Shown piece by piece: positions 18,381-27,572 of a stretch of 64,000 nt of DNA. Position numbers and translations under genes: made by a program. The first letter of the stretch is position 1, and each line of letters opens with the position of its first letter. The notes under the pieces were generated by a model that saw only the letters and a program-made list of their open reading frames with translations, did not search any database and was not told where the DNA came from. The DNA is from Alteromonas marina (lineage in GTDB: Bacteria; Pseudomonadota; Gammaproteobacteria; Enterobacterales; Alteromonadaceae), in contig NZ_JWLW01000002.1 in NCBI RefSeq assembly GCF_000808575.1, positions 62,001-126,000 on the forward strand, written 5' to 3'.

Positions 18381-19055
18381 GTGAGCAAATCTGAAGACCA
18401 AGTAAATACAAAAACAGTAAGAGCATTTAGCCCTAAAACCCAAAAGCGGCGAGAAAAGGCGCTTCAAGAAAAGCGCACACGTATTATGGATGCAGCGCTA
18501 TCTTTGTTTGCAAAAAACGGCGTTAACGGCACAACGGTAGAGCAAGTTTCTGAGTTAGCGAATGTCTCAAAAAGTAATTTATTGTATTACTTTAAAAGTA
18601 AAGAGGGTTTGTACTTATCGGTTATTACCCACCTTTTAGATGTGTGGTTAACGCCTCTTCAGAGCTTTTCAGCAGAACAAGACCCTATAGAAACCCTGAG
18701 CGACTACATTAAAGTAAAACTTGAAATGTCGAGGGACAATCCCGCTGAATCTAAGCTTTTTTGTATGGAAGTGGTACAAGGTGCCCCTCTTTTAATAAAG
18801 GAATTAGAAACGCCGCTCAAAACACTGCTGGACGCGAAAAGCGCCGTCATTATCGAATGGATTGAAGCGGGTAAGCTAAAGCCTGTTGATCCTATACACT
18901 TGATATTCAGCATTTGGGCCATTACTCAGCATTACGCCGATTTCAGCGTGCAGATCAAAGCCGTAACTGGTAAAGATTTAAGCGATCCCGCTTTCTTCGA
19001 GAGCACGCTAAGCGACATCCAGCACATTATTTTAGGCGGGCTAAAGCCAGCGTAA
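18381..19055 (+). CDS. rutR: TetR-family regulator RutR
   Basis: The pyrimidine-responsive TetR-family repressor; in Escherichia coli uracil or thymine releases it from DNA. The HTH lies in RIMDAALSLFAKNGVNGTTV and ELANVSKSNLLYYFKSKEGL. The ligand-domain stretches KLEMSRDNPAESKLFCMEV and SIWAITQHYADF closely match Escherichia coli RutR. I chose GTG 18381 (weak AAGAAG upstream), giving 224 aa against about 212 in Escherichia coli; a longer GTG at 18318 has no ribosome site. Divergent orientation from rutA supports local control. It is convergent with the Crp/Fnr-type gene. Confidence 0.92.
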   Translation: MSKSEDQVNTKTVRAFSPKTQKRREKALQEKRTRIMDAALSLFAKNGVNGTTVEQVSELANVSKSNLLYYFKSKEGLYLSVITHLLDVWLTPLQSFSAEQDPIETLSDYIKVKLEMSRDNPAESKLFCMEVVQGAPLLIKELETPLKTLLDAKSAVIIEWIEAGKLKPVDPIHLIFSIWAITQHYADFSVQIKAVTGKDLSDPAFFESTLSDIQHIILGGLKPA

Positions 19056-19142
19056 TACTTGATGCATGAGTTGCCACGGGCGTGGAATAAATTTGAGGGA
19101 GGGTCTTTTGGCGCTCTCGCATGTGGAGCGCATTAACCGCTC

Positions 19143-19823
19143 TTACAATGGTAATAGTGACGAACTTTCTTTTAAAAAACCTTCCAGTCGCTCGACATGG
19201 GTAATAGCCACGCCCCCGTAGCGCTTTTCAATCAACTTTAGAGCATACAGCTTAGTTAACGATTTATGTGCGGTAAGTACGGTAACGCCCAACCTTTCAG
19301 CATAATCGCTTTGCCTTAAGGGTATAAAGACGTGCTTAGATGTAAGATACGATTGATAAATTAGCTTAGCTAACTGGACGTGAGTAGGTAAACGTCGAAT
19401 ATCATCCAACCTTTCCAGCGCCGAATGAAGCTTTATTGCCAGTGAACGGGTGATGAATTCTGTAATCGCTGGGTGTTGGCTTGTGAGAGAACGATAAGCA
19501 GGTTCAGGGATTTGTAAAACTTTACATTCCGTTAGCGCTTCAGCGTGATGCGTTCTTGCAAGTGATGCATATAATGTGAACTCGCCAAACGTATCTCCTC
19601 GTCGCAATACAGTAGTAATTTGATAACTGCCGTCCAGGCCATAATTACCAATCTTTACTTCTCCTGATACCACAAGAGACAACCCTTTGTTTTTAATTCC
19701 CCTTTCGTGGATGGTCGAAGTAGCCGCATAGGTTCTTAGCGTTCCAAAGGGCAAACAAAGCTCGACGTATTCGTCAGGCATAATGGTTTGCTGTATGCCG
19801 TGAATGTAAGACATGACATTCAA
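19143..19823 (-). CDS. Crp/Fnr-family transcriptional regulator
   Basis: A 226-aa Crp/Fnr-type regulator with an N-terminal cyclic-nucleotide-binding-like beta-barrel (LSLVVSGEVKIGNY, RRGDTFGEFTLYA), a dimer helix (EFITRSLAIKLHSALERLDDI) and a C-terminal winged helix (QSDYAERLGVTVLTAHKSLTKL). The Arg and Ser needed for cAMP contact are not convincingly present, and there is no Fnr Cys cluster, so the signal is unknown. It is divergent from the hydroxylase-family gene at 19901, a possible target. Confidence 0.82.
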   Translation of the reverse strand: MNVMSYIHGIQQTIMPDEYVELCLPFGTLRTYAATSTIHERGIKNKGLSLVVSGEVKIGNYGLDGSYQITTVLRRGDTFGEFTLYASLARTHHAEALTECKVLQIPEPAYRSLTSQHPAITEFITRSLAIKLHSALERLDDIRRLPTHVQLAKLIYQSYLTSKHVFIPLRQSDYAERLGVTVLTAHKSLTKLYALKLIEKRYGGVAITHVERLEGFLKESSSLLPL

Positions 19824-19900
19824 ATCTATACAAGTATATATTCTCGCATGTTAACGCAATGTAAATTCACTCTCAACAATCTCTCGGTGGGAGTTATTAC

Positions 19901-20806
19901 ATGGGTTATCAATGGGCAATTTTAGCGGTTTTTATCACGTTTGCTTTGCTGGAAGCGAAGAACGGTAAGCTATTTAAAAAAGCGACAGAAGTGAGCGATG
20001 ATGGAAAAGTAGAGCTCATAGGTACGTTACTCTTATTTATTGTAACTCAGCCACTGGTTCTATTTTGTTCTGCAACAATGATGGCACTAGCATTTCCCCA
20101 ATATCAGGGAATACTTGTAGATTCCCCTATTCTCTTGCACATAGCGCTACTTTTGATTTTCGATGACATGATGCAATATTGGTGGCATAGGCTTTCACAT
20201 TCCACTCGATTTCTTTACAACTTACATAGAGCCCACCATAACGCTAAGTACATGAGCGTTCGCATTATTTACAGAAATAACTTTTTCTATTACCTGTTTA
20301 TGCCTTCGCTATGGTTTTCCGGTGCACTAATTTACCTAGGATTGGGTTGGACCTATGCCTTTTACTTGGTGATTAAACTTACCGTTATCACTGGCGCCCA
20401 CGCGGAGTGGAAATGGGATAAGAGACTTTACAATATTCGGTGGTTACATCCTGTAGCCTGGGTAATTGAACGCACGATATCAACGCCTTCAACACATAGT
20501 GCGCATCACGGATTAAAAGCCGATGACGGCGTGACCAACTATAAAGGTAATTATGGAAACCTGTTGTTCTTCTGGGATGTACTATTTGGAACCGCTAAAA
20601 TCACCAGACAGTATCCTGCACAATACGGTATTGAGGGTATGTTTTACGCCAACTGGAAAGAACAGCTTATTTGGCCGCTTTATAAAACACCGCGAAAGCC
20701 TAGAGTAGTGCGAAGTCCATCGACGAAAGTGAACGACGCTAGCCAACCTTTGATACCGAACACAAAACAAATACCTACGGGTGAAACAATTGAAAGTAAA
20801 GCCTAG
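19901..20806 (+). CDS. Fatty-acid-hydroxylase/sterol-desaturase family membrane protein
   Basis: An integral-membrane di-iron oxygenase-family protein of 301 aa. The three histidine clusters that hold the iron pair are seen: HRLSH (96-100), HRAHH (109-113) and HSAHH (199-203), plus single His residues at about 167 and 183. Four or so membrane segments surround them. The family hydroxylates or desaturates lipids, sterols or carotenoids; the substrate is unknown. GGGAG precedes the ATG. A basic Pro/Thr-rich tail follows the last histidine cluster. It is divergent from a Crp/Fnr regulator. Confidence 0.8.
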   Translation: MGYQWAILAVFITFALLEAKNGKLFKKATEVSDDGKVELIGTLLLFIVTQPLVLFCSATMMALAFPQYQGILVDSPILLHIALLLIFDDMMQYWWHRLSHSTRFLYNLHRAHHNAKYMSVRIIYRNNFFYYLFMPSLWFSGALIYLGLGWTYAFYLVIKLTVITGAHAEWKWDKRLYNIRWLHPVAWVIERTISTPSTHSAHHGLKADDGVTNYKGNYGNLLFFWDVLFGTAKITRQYPAQYGIEGMFYANWKEQLIWPLYKTPRKPRVVRSPSTKVNDASQPLIPNTKQIPTGETIESKA

Positions 20807-20875
20807 CGCATTGATACGCAGCAAGTGGGTTCGTGCTAGAATAGGGTCTTAATTTAGAACAAGCAGCGGCACTTT

Positions 20876-21115
20876 ATGAATCAACAACCTAATAATCCCT
20901 TACATGGCTTAACGCTAGAGAAAATCGTCACGCAACTTCACGAGCGTTACGGATGGGATGGATTGTATTACCGCATCAAAGTGAACTGCTTTAATAACGA
21001 TCCTTCGATTAAATCGTCACTTAAGTTTCTTAGAAAAACCCAATGGGCGCGAGATAAAGTAGAGCAGCTTTATATACAGACGTTTAGTAATAATGCCTCA
21101 AATGGTGAATCTTAA
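20876..21115 (+). CDS. VF530/DUF2132-family small protein
   Basis: A 79-aa protein of the VF530 (DUF2132) family, whose structural representative from Vibrio fischeri suggests DNA binding; the function is not established. The family core [15 protein letters not shown] and [21 protein letters not shown] is clear. It begins 69 bp after the hydroxylase-family gene and may share its transcript. Confidence 0.85.
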   Translation: MNQQPNNPLHGLTLEKIVTQLHERYGWDGLYYRIKVNCFNNDPSIKSSLKFLRKTQWARDKVEQLYIQTFSNNASNGES

Positions 21116-21138
21116 AGCCATTTGAGCTGCAAAAACTT

Positions 21139-21152
21139 GAAACCGGTTTCCA
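21139..21152. promoter_or_regulatory. Candidate GntR (LacI-type) operator, distal copy
   Basis: GAAACCGGTTTC is a perfect 12-bp palindrome with a central CG pair, as in LacI-family operators. The 12-mer AACCGGTTTCCA within it recurs at 22699-22710 on the other side of gntP. It lies 38 bp beyond the gntP stop. Confidence 0.5.
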
Positions 21153-21189
21153 CAAAAACGATTCAAGTGGGTCTGAGCCGCTTGGGACA

Positions 21190-22530
21190 TTAGACAAATA
21201 AACCAAGCATTAGTACGAGAAAAAGCCCAATAAAACCTATTAGGGTGGCCATACACGTCCAAGACACAAACGTGTCTTTCACAGAAATATCAAAATAACG
21301 GTTTACGATCCAAAACCCCGTATCGTTCACGTGAGACATGGCCGTAGCGCCTGCCGCTATTGCAATTGTCATCAGGGCGAGTACTGATGGTGAAAACGCC
21401 AGTTCCTGCACTACAGGGCCCATTAAACCAGCAGCCGTTAACATGGCCACCGTAGCCGAGCCCTGAATAATTCTGACTGAAATTGCGATAAGAAACCCGG
21501 CTGCCAATGGTGGGAGCGGCGATAATGCGACAACATCGGCGAAGACCTGCCCCGCCCCAGAATCGATGAGCACTTGTTTAAACATGCCACCCGCGCCTGT
21601 CACCAGTATGACTAAGGCAACCGGCTCTAACCCTCTTGATGCAATGTTTCTAATTTGTTCGCTTGATAAGCCTTGCTTCTTCCCTAGCACTTTAAAACAA
21701 GCAATGGTTGCAATGGTCAGGGCGATAAAGGGATGCCCAATAAATAGCAACGCCTCCTTCAAGACACCTTCGGAAAGCGTAAACTTTGCCAACGTACCCA
21801 CCAGAATAGCCACTAGCGGAAATGTCAGTAGCGCCGCAACTGAACCAAAGCTGGGGAGTTCCATTGGCTTTTTATGTGAAGCTTCAATGATATGGTTTGG
21901 GACAGGTACGTGCAGGCGTTTCGCTAAAAATGTTGCGTAAATTGGGCCGGCTAAACAGGCGCAAGGAATACCAACGATAAAGCCGAACAAAATGACTAAG
22001 CCGATATCCGCCCCTAAAATTGAAGCTACCGCTACAGGTCCTGGTGTTGGAGGAATAAAAGCGTGAGTGACAGCGAGTCCTGCTGTGAGCGGGATTCCGT
22101 AATAAATAAGCGACTTTCCTGATTTCTTTGCTAACGAATAAATAAGAGGCATTAATATGATAAGCCCCACTTCAAAGAAGACAGGTATAGCAACAAGAAA
22201 CCCCGTTAACACAACCGCCCACTGACTATTCTTATCACCAAATTTATTGTTGATAGTTTGCGAAAGCCTATCAATGCCGCCGGATTCTTCTAAGAATTGC
22301 CCGAACATAGCACCAAGACCAACAATGGTCGCTACAAATCCCAGCGTGTTGCCCATGCCTGACTGCATGGAAGCCAGTACGTCGGCCGCTTGCATTCCCG
22401 TACCCAGGCCAACAAACGCTGCTGCCACAAGGATAGCGATAAAAGCATGAACTTTTCTAACTACAACTAAATATGTGAGAAGCACAATGCTACAAATGGC
22501 GACAAAAAGAAGGGAAAAAGTATCGGTCAT
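21190..22530 (-). CDS. Gluconate:H+ symporter, GntP family
   Basis: An inner-membrane gluconate permease (446 aa from ATG 22530) with 12-14 helices. Family stretches seen are FIPPTPGPVAVASILGADIG, VILVTGAGGMFKQVLIDSG, RIIQGSATVAMLTAAG and MSHVNDTGFWIVNRYF. I chose ATG 22530, with AGAGAG five bases before it, over an upstream start that adds 22 polar residues. It is divergent from gluconokinase and near a LacI-type regulator, giving a compact gluconate import and phosphorylation locus. Which paralogue (GntT, GntU or GntP) it corresponds to is not decidable. Confidence 0.9.
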   Translation of the reverse strand: MTDTFSLLFVAICSIVLLTYLVVVRKVHAFIAILVAAAFVGLGTGMQAADVLASMQSGMGNTLGFVATIVGLGAMFGQFLEESGGIDRLSQTINNKFGDKNSQWAVVLTGFLVAIPVFFEVGLIILMPLIYSLAKKSGKSLIYYGIPLTAGLAVTHAFIPPTPGPVAVASILGADIGLVILFGFIVGIPCACLAGPIYATFLAKRLHVPVPNHIIEASHKKPMELPSFGSVAALLTFPLVAILVGTLAKFTLSEGVLKEALLFIGHPFIALTIATIACFKVLGKKQGLSSEQIRNIASRGLEPVALVILVTGAGGMFKQVLIDSGAGQVFADVVALSPLPPLAAGFLIAISVRIIQGSATVAMLTAAGLMGPVVQELAFSPSVLALMTIAIAAGATAMSHVNDTGFWIVNRYFDISVKDTFVSWTCMATLIGFIGLFLVLMLGLFV

Positions 22531-22698
22531 ACGTGCTCTCTGGTACCTGTTAGTGACATTGTCTTCATGTCGACGAAGCCATAATACGGAAATCACCCGC
22601 TACCTTTACAAGCTAAGTTGAAAAACCCAGCCAATGTTAAATATTTATTAATACAAGATAGCTATCTGGTAACACTATTATAATCACCCCTTGAACGC

Positions 22699-22710
22699 AA
22701 CCGGTTTCCA
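22699..22710. promoter_or_regulatory. Candidate GntR (LacI-type) operator, proximal copy
   Basis: AACCGGTTTCCA, identical to the 12-mer at 21141-21152, lies between the divergent gntP and gntK genes, 81 bp before gntK. It fits an operator for the LacI-family regulator encoded downstream. Confidence 0.55.
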
Positions 22711-22790
22711 AACTAATATTTATGAGTAAGATGGAGACCAAATAACTCGCTCTTGATGTACTCCTGAATTTTAATGTAAGAGATAAGCTT

Positions 22791-23309
22791 ATGACCCATT
22801 GCCATGTATTTTTCGTTTCGGGAGTTTCAGGGACGGGAAAATCGACATTGAGCCAGCATTTAGCCCAACGTTTTGACATGCCTTTCGAAGAAGGAGATCG
22901 TTACCATAGCGAGGCAAACGTAGAGAAAATGTCTTCAGGTATACCACTGCAGGATGCAGACAGATGGGAGTGGTTAATTACGTTAAACATGATTGCCAAG
23001 CAACACATTCACGCCGGCCGGAACGTGGTTATAAGCTGTTCAGCGCTGCGCTCAGCCTATCGTGACGTGCTAACCAAAGATATCGCGCCTCACTGCCACT
23101 TTATTTACCTTCATGCGTCACAGTCTGTGCTTAGTGCGCGATTAAAACAACGGGAGCATTTTTTTAACGGTGATGCTATGCTCGAAAGCCAGTTTGCAGC
23201 CTTAGAGCTGCCTTCTAAAGACAACGCATTCATTATTGATGTTACACAAACTTTCGAGTGTGTTTCTCAGCAGGCGGAAGACTTTATACGCCCTTTGATA
23301 TCGAATTAA
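22791..23309 (+). CDS. gntK: Gluconokinase
   Basis: An ATP-dependent gluconokinase of 172 aa that makes 6-phosphogluconate for the Entner-Doudoroff or pentose phosphate routes. The Walker A motif is FVSGVSGTGKSTLS (residues 8-21). Also seen are EEGDRYHSEANVEKMSSGIPLQDADRW (gluconate binding) and VVISCSALRSAYRDVL. The ATG at 22791 follows a GC-poor leader with a modest AGAGATAAG ribosome site. It is followed 68 bp later by the LacI-type gene. Confidence 0.94.
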   Translation: MTHCHVFFVSGVSGTGKSTLSQHLAQRFDMPFEEGDRYHSEANVEKMSSGIPLQDADRWEWLITLNMIAKQHIHAGRNVVISCSALRSAYRDVLTKDIAPHCHFIYLHASQSVLSARLKQREHFFNGDAMLESQFAALELPSKDNAFIIDVTQTFECVSQQAEDFIRPLISN

Positions 23310-23377
23310 ACATCACGACATTAACACTCACTTCCGCGCGGATTAGCGGACCTAGCAGCACATAAAAAGATCGAAGA

Positions 23378-24385
23378 ATGAGTAAGGTAAAAAAGTCACG
23401 CACAAAAATATCAGACGTAGCCAATCATTTGGGGGTTCACAAAACTACCGTATCTCGCGCGCTTAATAATTCTAGTGGCATTTCTAAATCACTCGCCCTT
23501 AAGATCAAAAATGCAGCGCGAGAGCTAAACTATATTCCGAACCGCGCCGCCCAGTCATTATGCTCAGACAATAATAGAACCATCGCGTTATTGCTTCCGT
23601 CTTTTGGAAACAATGTGTTTAACGATGTGATGTTAGGCGTAAAGGCCGTTGCCGACAAAGCCAATTATGCACTGATGATTGGCGACTCGACCTATACCGA
23701 GCTTGGCGAGGAACGTACTGTCGAATCTTACATTCAACAGAACGTGAGTGGCTTCATTCTTACTTCGACGCGCCATACAGAAGAAACGAGAAAAATGCTG
23801 CTAGCCACAGGGACGCCTGTGGCCGAAATTATGGATATTTCTAGTGAGCCCTTTGATATTAACTATGGGGTAAATAACGAATTAGCAGCCCAATCTATGA
23901 CCCAACATCTCATCGATAAAGGGCGCCGCAACATTGCTTTTTGCTCTTTGTTTTTAGATTGGCGCGCAATATTGAGAAAACAGGGCTGGGCAACCGCACT
24001 GGACAATGCTGAGTTGTCCGCCGAGCGATATGTTTCTTCTAGAGCCGACGCCACATTTCAAGCTGGTGCTGAGCTTCTTTCAGAAACACTGCATAAATGG
24101 CCGGATACTGATGCGCTATTTTTTGTGAGTGACGAGCTTGCTGCTGGCGCGGTGATGGAATGTAATAGACGAGGTATCAAGCCTGGTAAGGATATTGATA
24201 TCTGCGGTTTCAACGACTTGAGTTTTGCGCGCTCAATTTACCCTGCCCTAACCACCGTATCAGTCCCGCGCCGTAAGATGGCAGAAATGGCAGCTGAATC
24301 ATTGATATCGCTAATAGAGGGCGAAGACGTTGAACAAGCGAGCCAAGTTCTACCCTTTGAGCTTAAAATACGAGAAACCGCTTAG
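23378..24385 (+). CDS. gntR: LacI-family gluconate regulator, GntR-like
   Basis: A LacI/GalR-family repressor of 335 aa. The HTH and hinge are plain in TKISDVANHLGVHKTTVSRAL and YIPNRAAQSL. A periplasmic-binding-like effector domain follows, with the usual DALFFVSDELAAGAVMECNRRG and ICGFNDLSFARSIYPALTTV. Its position after gntK, with gntP divergent, and its likeness to Escherichia coli GntR make gluconate the probable inducer. The repeated AACCGGTTTCCA sites are its likely operators. Confidence 0.88.
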   Translation: MSKVKKSRTKISDVANHLGVHKTTVSRALNNSSGISKSLALKIKNAARELNYIPNRAAQSLCSDNNRTIALLLPSFGNNVFNDVMLGVKAVADKANYALMIGDSTYTELGEERTVESYIQQNVSGFILTSTRHTEETRKMLLATGTPVAEIMDISSEPFDINYGVNNELAAQSMTQHLIDKGRRNIAFCSLFLDWRAILRKQGWATALDNAELSAERYVSSRADATFQAGAELLSETLHKWPDTDALFFVSDELAAGAVMECNRRGIKPGKDIDICGFNDLSFARSIYPALTTVSVPRRKMAEMAAESLISLIEGEDVEQASQVLPFELKIRETA

Positions 24386-24563
24386 TAGACGTTTGGCAGC
24401 TTTAGCCCCTAGACTTGGTGCTCGTAAACCTGCGTTTCCTAACCTATTGTCTTTGAAGTTAGTCCTCAAAAACCCAGTGATAGTGCCATTTTAACGAAAT
24501 TGCAGGGTCGTAAAGAAAACTCCCCTGCACACTCGCTCGATATTAAAGTGTAACCAATACTAT

Positions 24564-25454
24564 TTAGGCATCAGTATAGAGTGTAGTTATCCACTTCTCT
24601 TCATTGATGAAATTCCAGCTCCAGTCGGCCCACTTATCGTCTAAGCCCATCGATTTAACTTCATCGAGGGTTTTGCCGTCTTGCTTAAGTGCCTTAACGT
24701 AGCTGAACGTTTCAGAGATCATAGCTAAAAATGCGCTGTATTCTTGCTTGTTACTGATGTCGCCGTGGCCAGGAATAATAACGGTTTCATCGTCTATTTT
24801 AGCAAGCAGCTGTTTTACTGAGTCCATATAGCCTTCCACATTACCGCCAGCACCTTGGTCGATGTAGGGAAAGCGACCATTAAAGAACAAGTCGCCGGTG
24901 TGCATAACGTTGGGTTGCTCGAACCACACTACGCTATCGCCGTCGGTGTGGCCTACTGCTAAGTGCATCACGTGAAGGGTTTCACCATTGAAGTAAATTT
25001 TTATTCCGTCTTCATAGGTGATAGTTGGCAGCGCTTCCGGTTTTATCTTTTCATCGTTAGCTAGGCGAACACGCACATTTTCGTGTGCCAGAATGGTCGC
25101 GCCTTTATGGCTGTGGAAAAACGCATTAGAGCCTGTGTGGTCGCCGTGATAATGTGTGTTTATCACATACTTTGGCTTGTCACTCCCGAGCTCACCAAGC
25201 TGGGCCGCTATCTTTTCTGCAAGCGGCGCAAATTGATCGTCGATGATCAAAACACCGTCTTCCCCAGCAGATACGCCGATATTTCCACCTGCACCTGTAA
25301 GCATGTGCACTGAGCCTTTTATCGCTGTCGCTTTAACTTCGACATCGGCAAATCTATCTTGTGCATTTGCGGGATTAATCGTTGAATAAACCAAAGGGCT
25401 CGAAGCAATAAACGCAGCCAAAATGTGTGCGCTAAGACGAGGTGCAGTTTTCAT
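24564..25454 (-). CDS. Secreted MBL-fold metallo-hydrolase
   Basis: An exported metallo-beta-lactamase-superfamily hydrolase of 296 aa. The N terminus (basic, then ILAAFIASSPLVYS, ending near ANAQ) is a signal peptide. The zinc motif NTHYHGDHTGSNAF is at about residues 102-115, with later ligands in LAVGHTDGDS, THTGDLFF-like MHTGDLFFNG and IIPGHGDI. The architecture resembles beta-lactamase-like periplasmic hydrolases of marine bacteria; the substrate is unknown and there is no clear reason to call it an antibiotic-resistance enzyme. It is convergent with gntR across a 178-bp spacer that holds only a weak GCAGGG/CCCTGC inverted repeat. Confidence 0.8.
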   Translation of the reverse strand: MKTAPRLSAHILAAFIASSPLVYSTINPANAQDRFADVEVKATAIKGSVHMLTGAGGNIGVSAGEDGVLIIDDQFAPLAEKIAAQLGELGSDKPKYVINTHYHGDHTGSNAFFHSHKGATILAHENVRVRLANDEKIKPEALPTITYEDGIKIYFNGETLHVMHLAVGHTDGDSVVWFEQPNVMHTGDLFFNGRFPYIDQGAGGNVEGYMDSVKQLLAKIDDETVIIPGHGDISNKQEYSAFLAMISETFSYVKALKQDGKTLDEVKSMGLDDKWADWSWNFINEEKWITTLYTDA

Positions 25455-25517
25455 TATTATTTCCTTGTAAGAAGCCTGTTTATTAAAGACCTCTTACACT
25501 ATGACCTAATTTCACAA

Positions 25518-25778
25518 TTAGATCATTTTTTCATCATCGGGAATATTGCCAACATAAGCAAAACGGGTGAGTGTTTCTCCGTCTTTTTCAACCGACTCAA
25601 CAAACATATCTAGGGGACGAACCCAAAGCGCTTTTTCGCCGTAGCATGGGCGGTATACCACTAGCTTACTTTCATCTTCTGAATGCGTCGCCACTTCGTA
25701 TACATCGTATAAATTACCTTTGTAATGTTTGTAGCGACCAGGGGTTTTAAGTTCTTTCGAGTCCATAACGTCCTTCAT
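25518..25778 (-). CDS. DUF1653-family protein
   Basis: A small cytoplasmic protein of 86 aa with the DUF1653 signature GRYKHYKGNLYDVYEVA...SEDESKLVVYRPCYG...LWVRPLDMF. Function is unknown; the fold is a small beta-barrel. Two starts are possible: ATG 25778, or ATG 25766 with AAGGA four bases before it. Genes upstream and downstream on the same strand (dinB, metallo-hydrolase) are separated by more than 60 bp, so it is probably monocistronic. Confidence 0.82.
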   Translation of the reverse strand: MKDVMDSKELKTPGRYKHYKGNLYDVYEVATHSEDESKLVVYRPCYGEKALWVRPLDMFVESVEKDGETLTRFAYVGNIPDDEKMI

Positions 25779-25981
25779 TAAAGTGGGAAAAAATAGTAAG
25801 GGTTAGCCAACCGCTTTCATTTGCCAAAGATTAAATGGTCTTAGAAACTAAACTCTGTGGGATTGGCCTTTAATCGGGTAATACAAAACTGTCAGTCTAT
25901 CGCATAGTATCAGTGCGTTAAGTATAACAAGTGGTTAGATTGAGGCTACTCATGTTAGTACTTAACAAGTGAGCTTATTGG

Positions 25982-27055
25982 CTAAATCGGTTCAAAAGGT
26001 AACACCAATTGCTGTGTTGATTGATCGGCAGCAAGACCTATATGAACGCCAACAAGACGAATACCCCGCCCTGTTGCTCGTTCGAAGGCTTCCTGCATTA
26101 ACGTGCGAAAATACGCTTCATCAAGCGTGGCACAGCGGTGCTCTACCGTAGTTAGTTGGAAGTCGTTAAACTTAAGCTTAACGCCCTGCGTGCGAATACG
26201 TACAGGCTTACCCGTTCGCTTCTTGTGATTTTCCATTCGCTCTTGAAGCTTTTCAAATAAATGTGGCAAGAAGTCAATGCACTGCTCGAAGGTGTGGATG
26301 TCTTCGCTTAACGTACGCTCCACACCAATAGACTTGCGTTCACGAGATACCGATAGTTCACGTTCATCAATACCGTGAGCTCGCTCCCACAGCACACTGC
26401 CAAATTTACCCAGCTCTTTTTGAATGCGCTCAAAAGGGTATTGGCGAACATCGTCGCAGGTATTAAGCCCCATACGCTGAAGCTTTTGCATGGTGACTTT
26501 GCCTACGCCCGGTATTTTCTTTAGTGGCATTTCGCGTACAAACTCATCGAGCTTATCAGGAGTAATAACACAAATTCCATCGGGCTTATTTTCATCGCTC
26601 GCCACTTTTGCCACAAACTTACAAGGCGCAACACCTGCTGAAGCTGTAAGCCCAAGTTCATTTTTAATGCGTTCACGTATTTCTTCAGCAATTAACGTGG
26701 CGCTGCCACCGCAAAATTCACTGTTAGTCACATCTAGGTAGGCTTCATCTAATGATAAAGGCTCAATGAGGTCGGTATAATCAGCAAATATCTTACGTAT
26801 TTTTTGCGACTCGGCAGCGTACACATCCATGCGCCCTTTTACGAGGGTCAAGTTTGGGCATAGCTTTAAAGCATACGCTGTAGCCATAGCTGAGCGCACA
26901 CCAAATTTTCGGGCGGGATAGTTACAGGTAGAAATAACCCCTCGACGGTCGGCACTGCCGCCTATCGCAATGGGAATATCGCGCAAGGCTGGGTTGTCGC
27001 GCATTTCAACTGCGGCGTAAAAACAATCCATGTCGACGTGGATAATTTTTCGCAT
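25982..27055 (-). CDS. dinB: DNA polymerase IV
   Basis: A Y-family translesion DNA polymerase of 357 aa. The palm motif [17 protein letters not shown] and the catalytic SLDEAYLD (Asp-Glu) are intact. RKFGVRSAM and the helix-hairpin-helix [17 protein letters not shown] follow, then the little-finger domain. The C terminus ends QQLVLPF, a typical beta-clamp-binding motif. A LexA box lies 35 bp before the start, so it belongs to the SOS response. Confidence 0.96.
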   Translation of the reverse strand: MRKIIHVDMDCFYAAVEMRDNPALRDIPIAIGGSADRRGVISTCNYPARKFGVRSAMATAYALKLCPNLTLVKGRMDVYAAESQKIRKIFADYTDLIEPLSLDEAYLDVTNSEFCGGSATLIAEEIRERIKNELGLTASAGVAPCKFVAKVASDENKPDGICVITPDKLDEFVREMPLKKIPGVGKVTMQKLQRMGLNTCDDVRQYPFERIQKELGKFGSVLWERAHGIDERELSVSRERKSIGVERTLSEDIHTFEQCIDFLPHLFEKLQERMENHKKRTGKPVRIRTQGVKLKFNDFQLTTVEHRCATLDEAYFRTLMQEAFERATGRGIRLVGVHIGLAADQSTQQLVLPFEPI

Positions 27056-27089
27056 TACGTGCCTTTGTTCTTTACGTGCTTACGCAAAA

Positions 27090-27105
27090 CTGTATAAAAA
27101 GACAG
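27090..27105. promoter_or_regulatory. LexA (SOS) box of dinB
   Basis: CTGTATAAAAAGACAG is a full match to CTGT-N8-ACAG, placed 35 bp upstream of the dinB ATG. Confidence 0.85.
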
Positions 27106-27266
27106 TATATTATTATTAGTGCCGAATTACACTATTTCGTTGTGATCTCCCAAAAAATTGATGGCTCGGCTAGCTACATTTCAACCAATGTCACAGTGTG
27201 AGCGAATTTATCGAAACAACGTCAATAGATCTCAATATTAAAGAACGTAATAGATATGCCCACAAA

Positions 27267-27301
27267 AAAAGCGCTGTCGATTAGTATCAAACAGCGCTTT
27301 T
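27267..27301 (-). terminator. Intrinsic terminator of apbE-nqrM
   Basis: AAAAGCGCTGT pairs with ACAGCGCTTTT across a 13-nt loop. On the minus strand seven T residues follow. It lies 29 bp after the nqrM stop. Confidence 0.85.
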
Positions 27302-27329
27302 AAACCTTAAACCAACGGTGGGTTAAGCA

Positions 27330-27563
27330 TTACAAAATTTGGTTCTGCTTCCACTCGTTTAGTTTTTTCTGGCGGGCTTCTTCTTTTTCCATTCGTGACT
27401 TTTTACGGTCACACGGTTCTGGACAGTCACAGGCTTTTTCTATGCCTAGTGCACCTAAGCCACCACAGCTTCCAGAAATTGATTTTTTCTGAAAAAGGTA
27501 GCCTACGGCCATAGCCAGTACCATTGTGAGAAAGAAACCAAAAGCAAGAATGAATGTAGACAT
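27330..27563 (-). CDS. nqrM: Na+-NQR maturation protein NqrM
   Basis: A 77-residue single-span membrane protein (DUF539) needed to assemble Na+-NQR, probably by delivering iron to the Cys site between NqrD and NqrE. An N-terminal helix (FILAFGFFLTMVLAMAVGYLF) is followed by a Cys cluster, SCGGL...KACDCPEPC, and a charged coiled tail. It follows apbE by 9 bp and ends in a strong terminator. Confidence 0.93.
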   Translation of the reverse strand: MSTFILAFGFFLTMVLAMAVGYLFQKKSISGSCGGLGALGIEKACDCPEPCDRKKSRMEKEEARQKKLNEWKQNQIL

Positions 27564-27572
27564 TGCTACCCC

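Noticed and set aside
24480..24530. GCAGGG...CCCTGC inverted repeat as terminator of gntR or the metallo-hydrolase gene
   Set aside because: The stem is only about six pairs with a long loop and no T-run on either strand.
24564..25454. Metallo-hydrolase as a beta-lactamase resistance gene
   Set aside because: The zinc motif is common to the whole superfamily and nothing else in the sequence or neighbourhood points to antibiotic hydrolysis.
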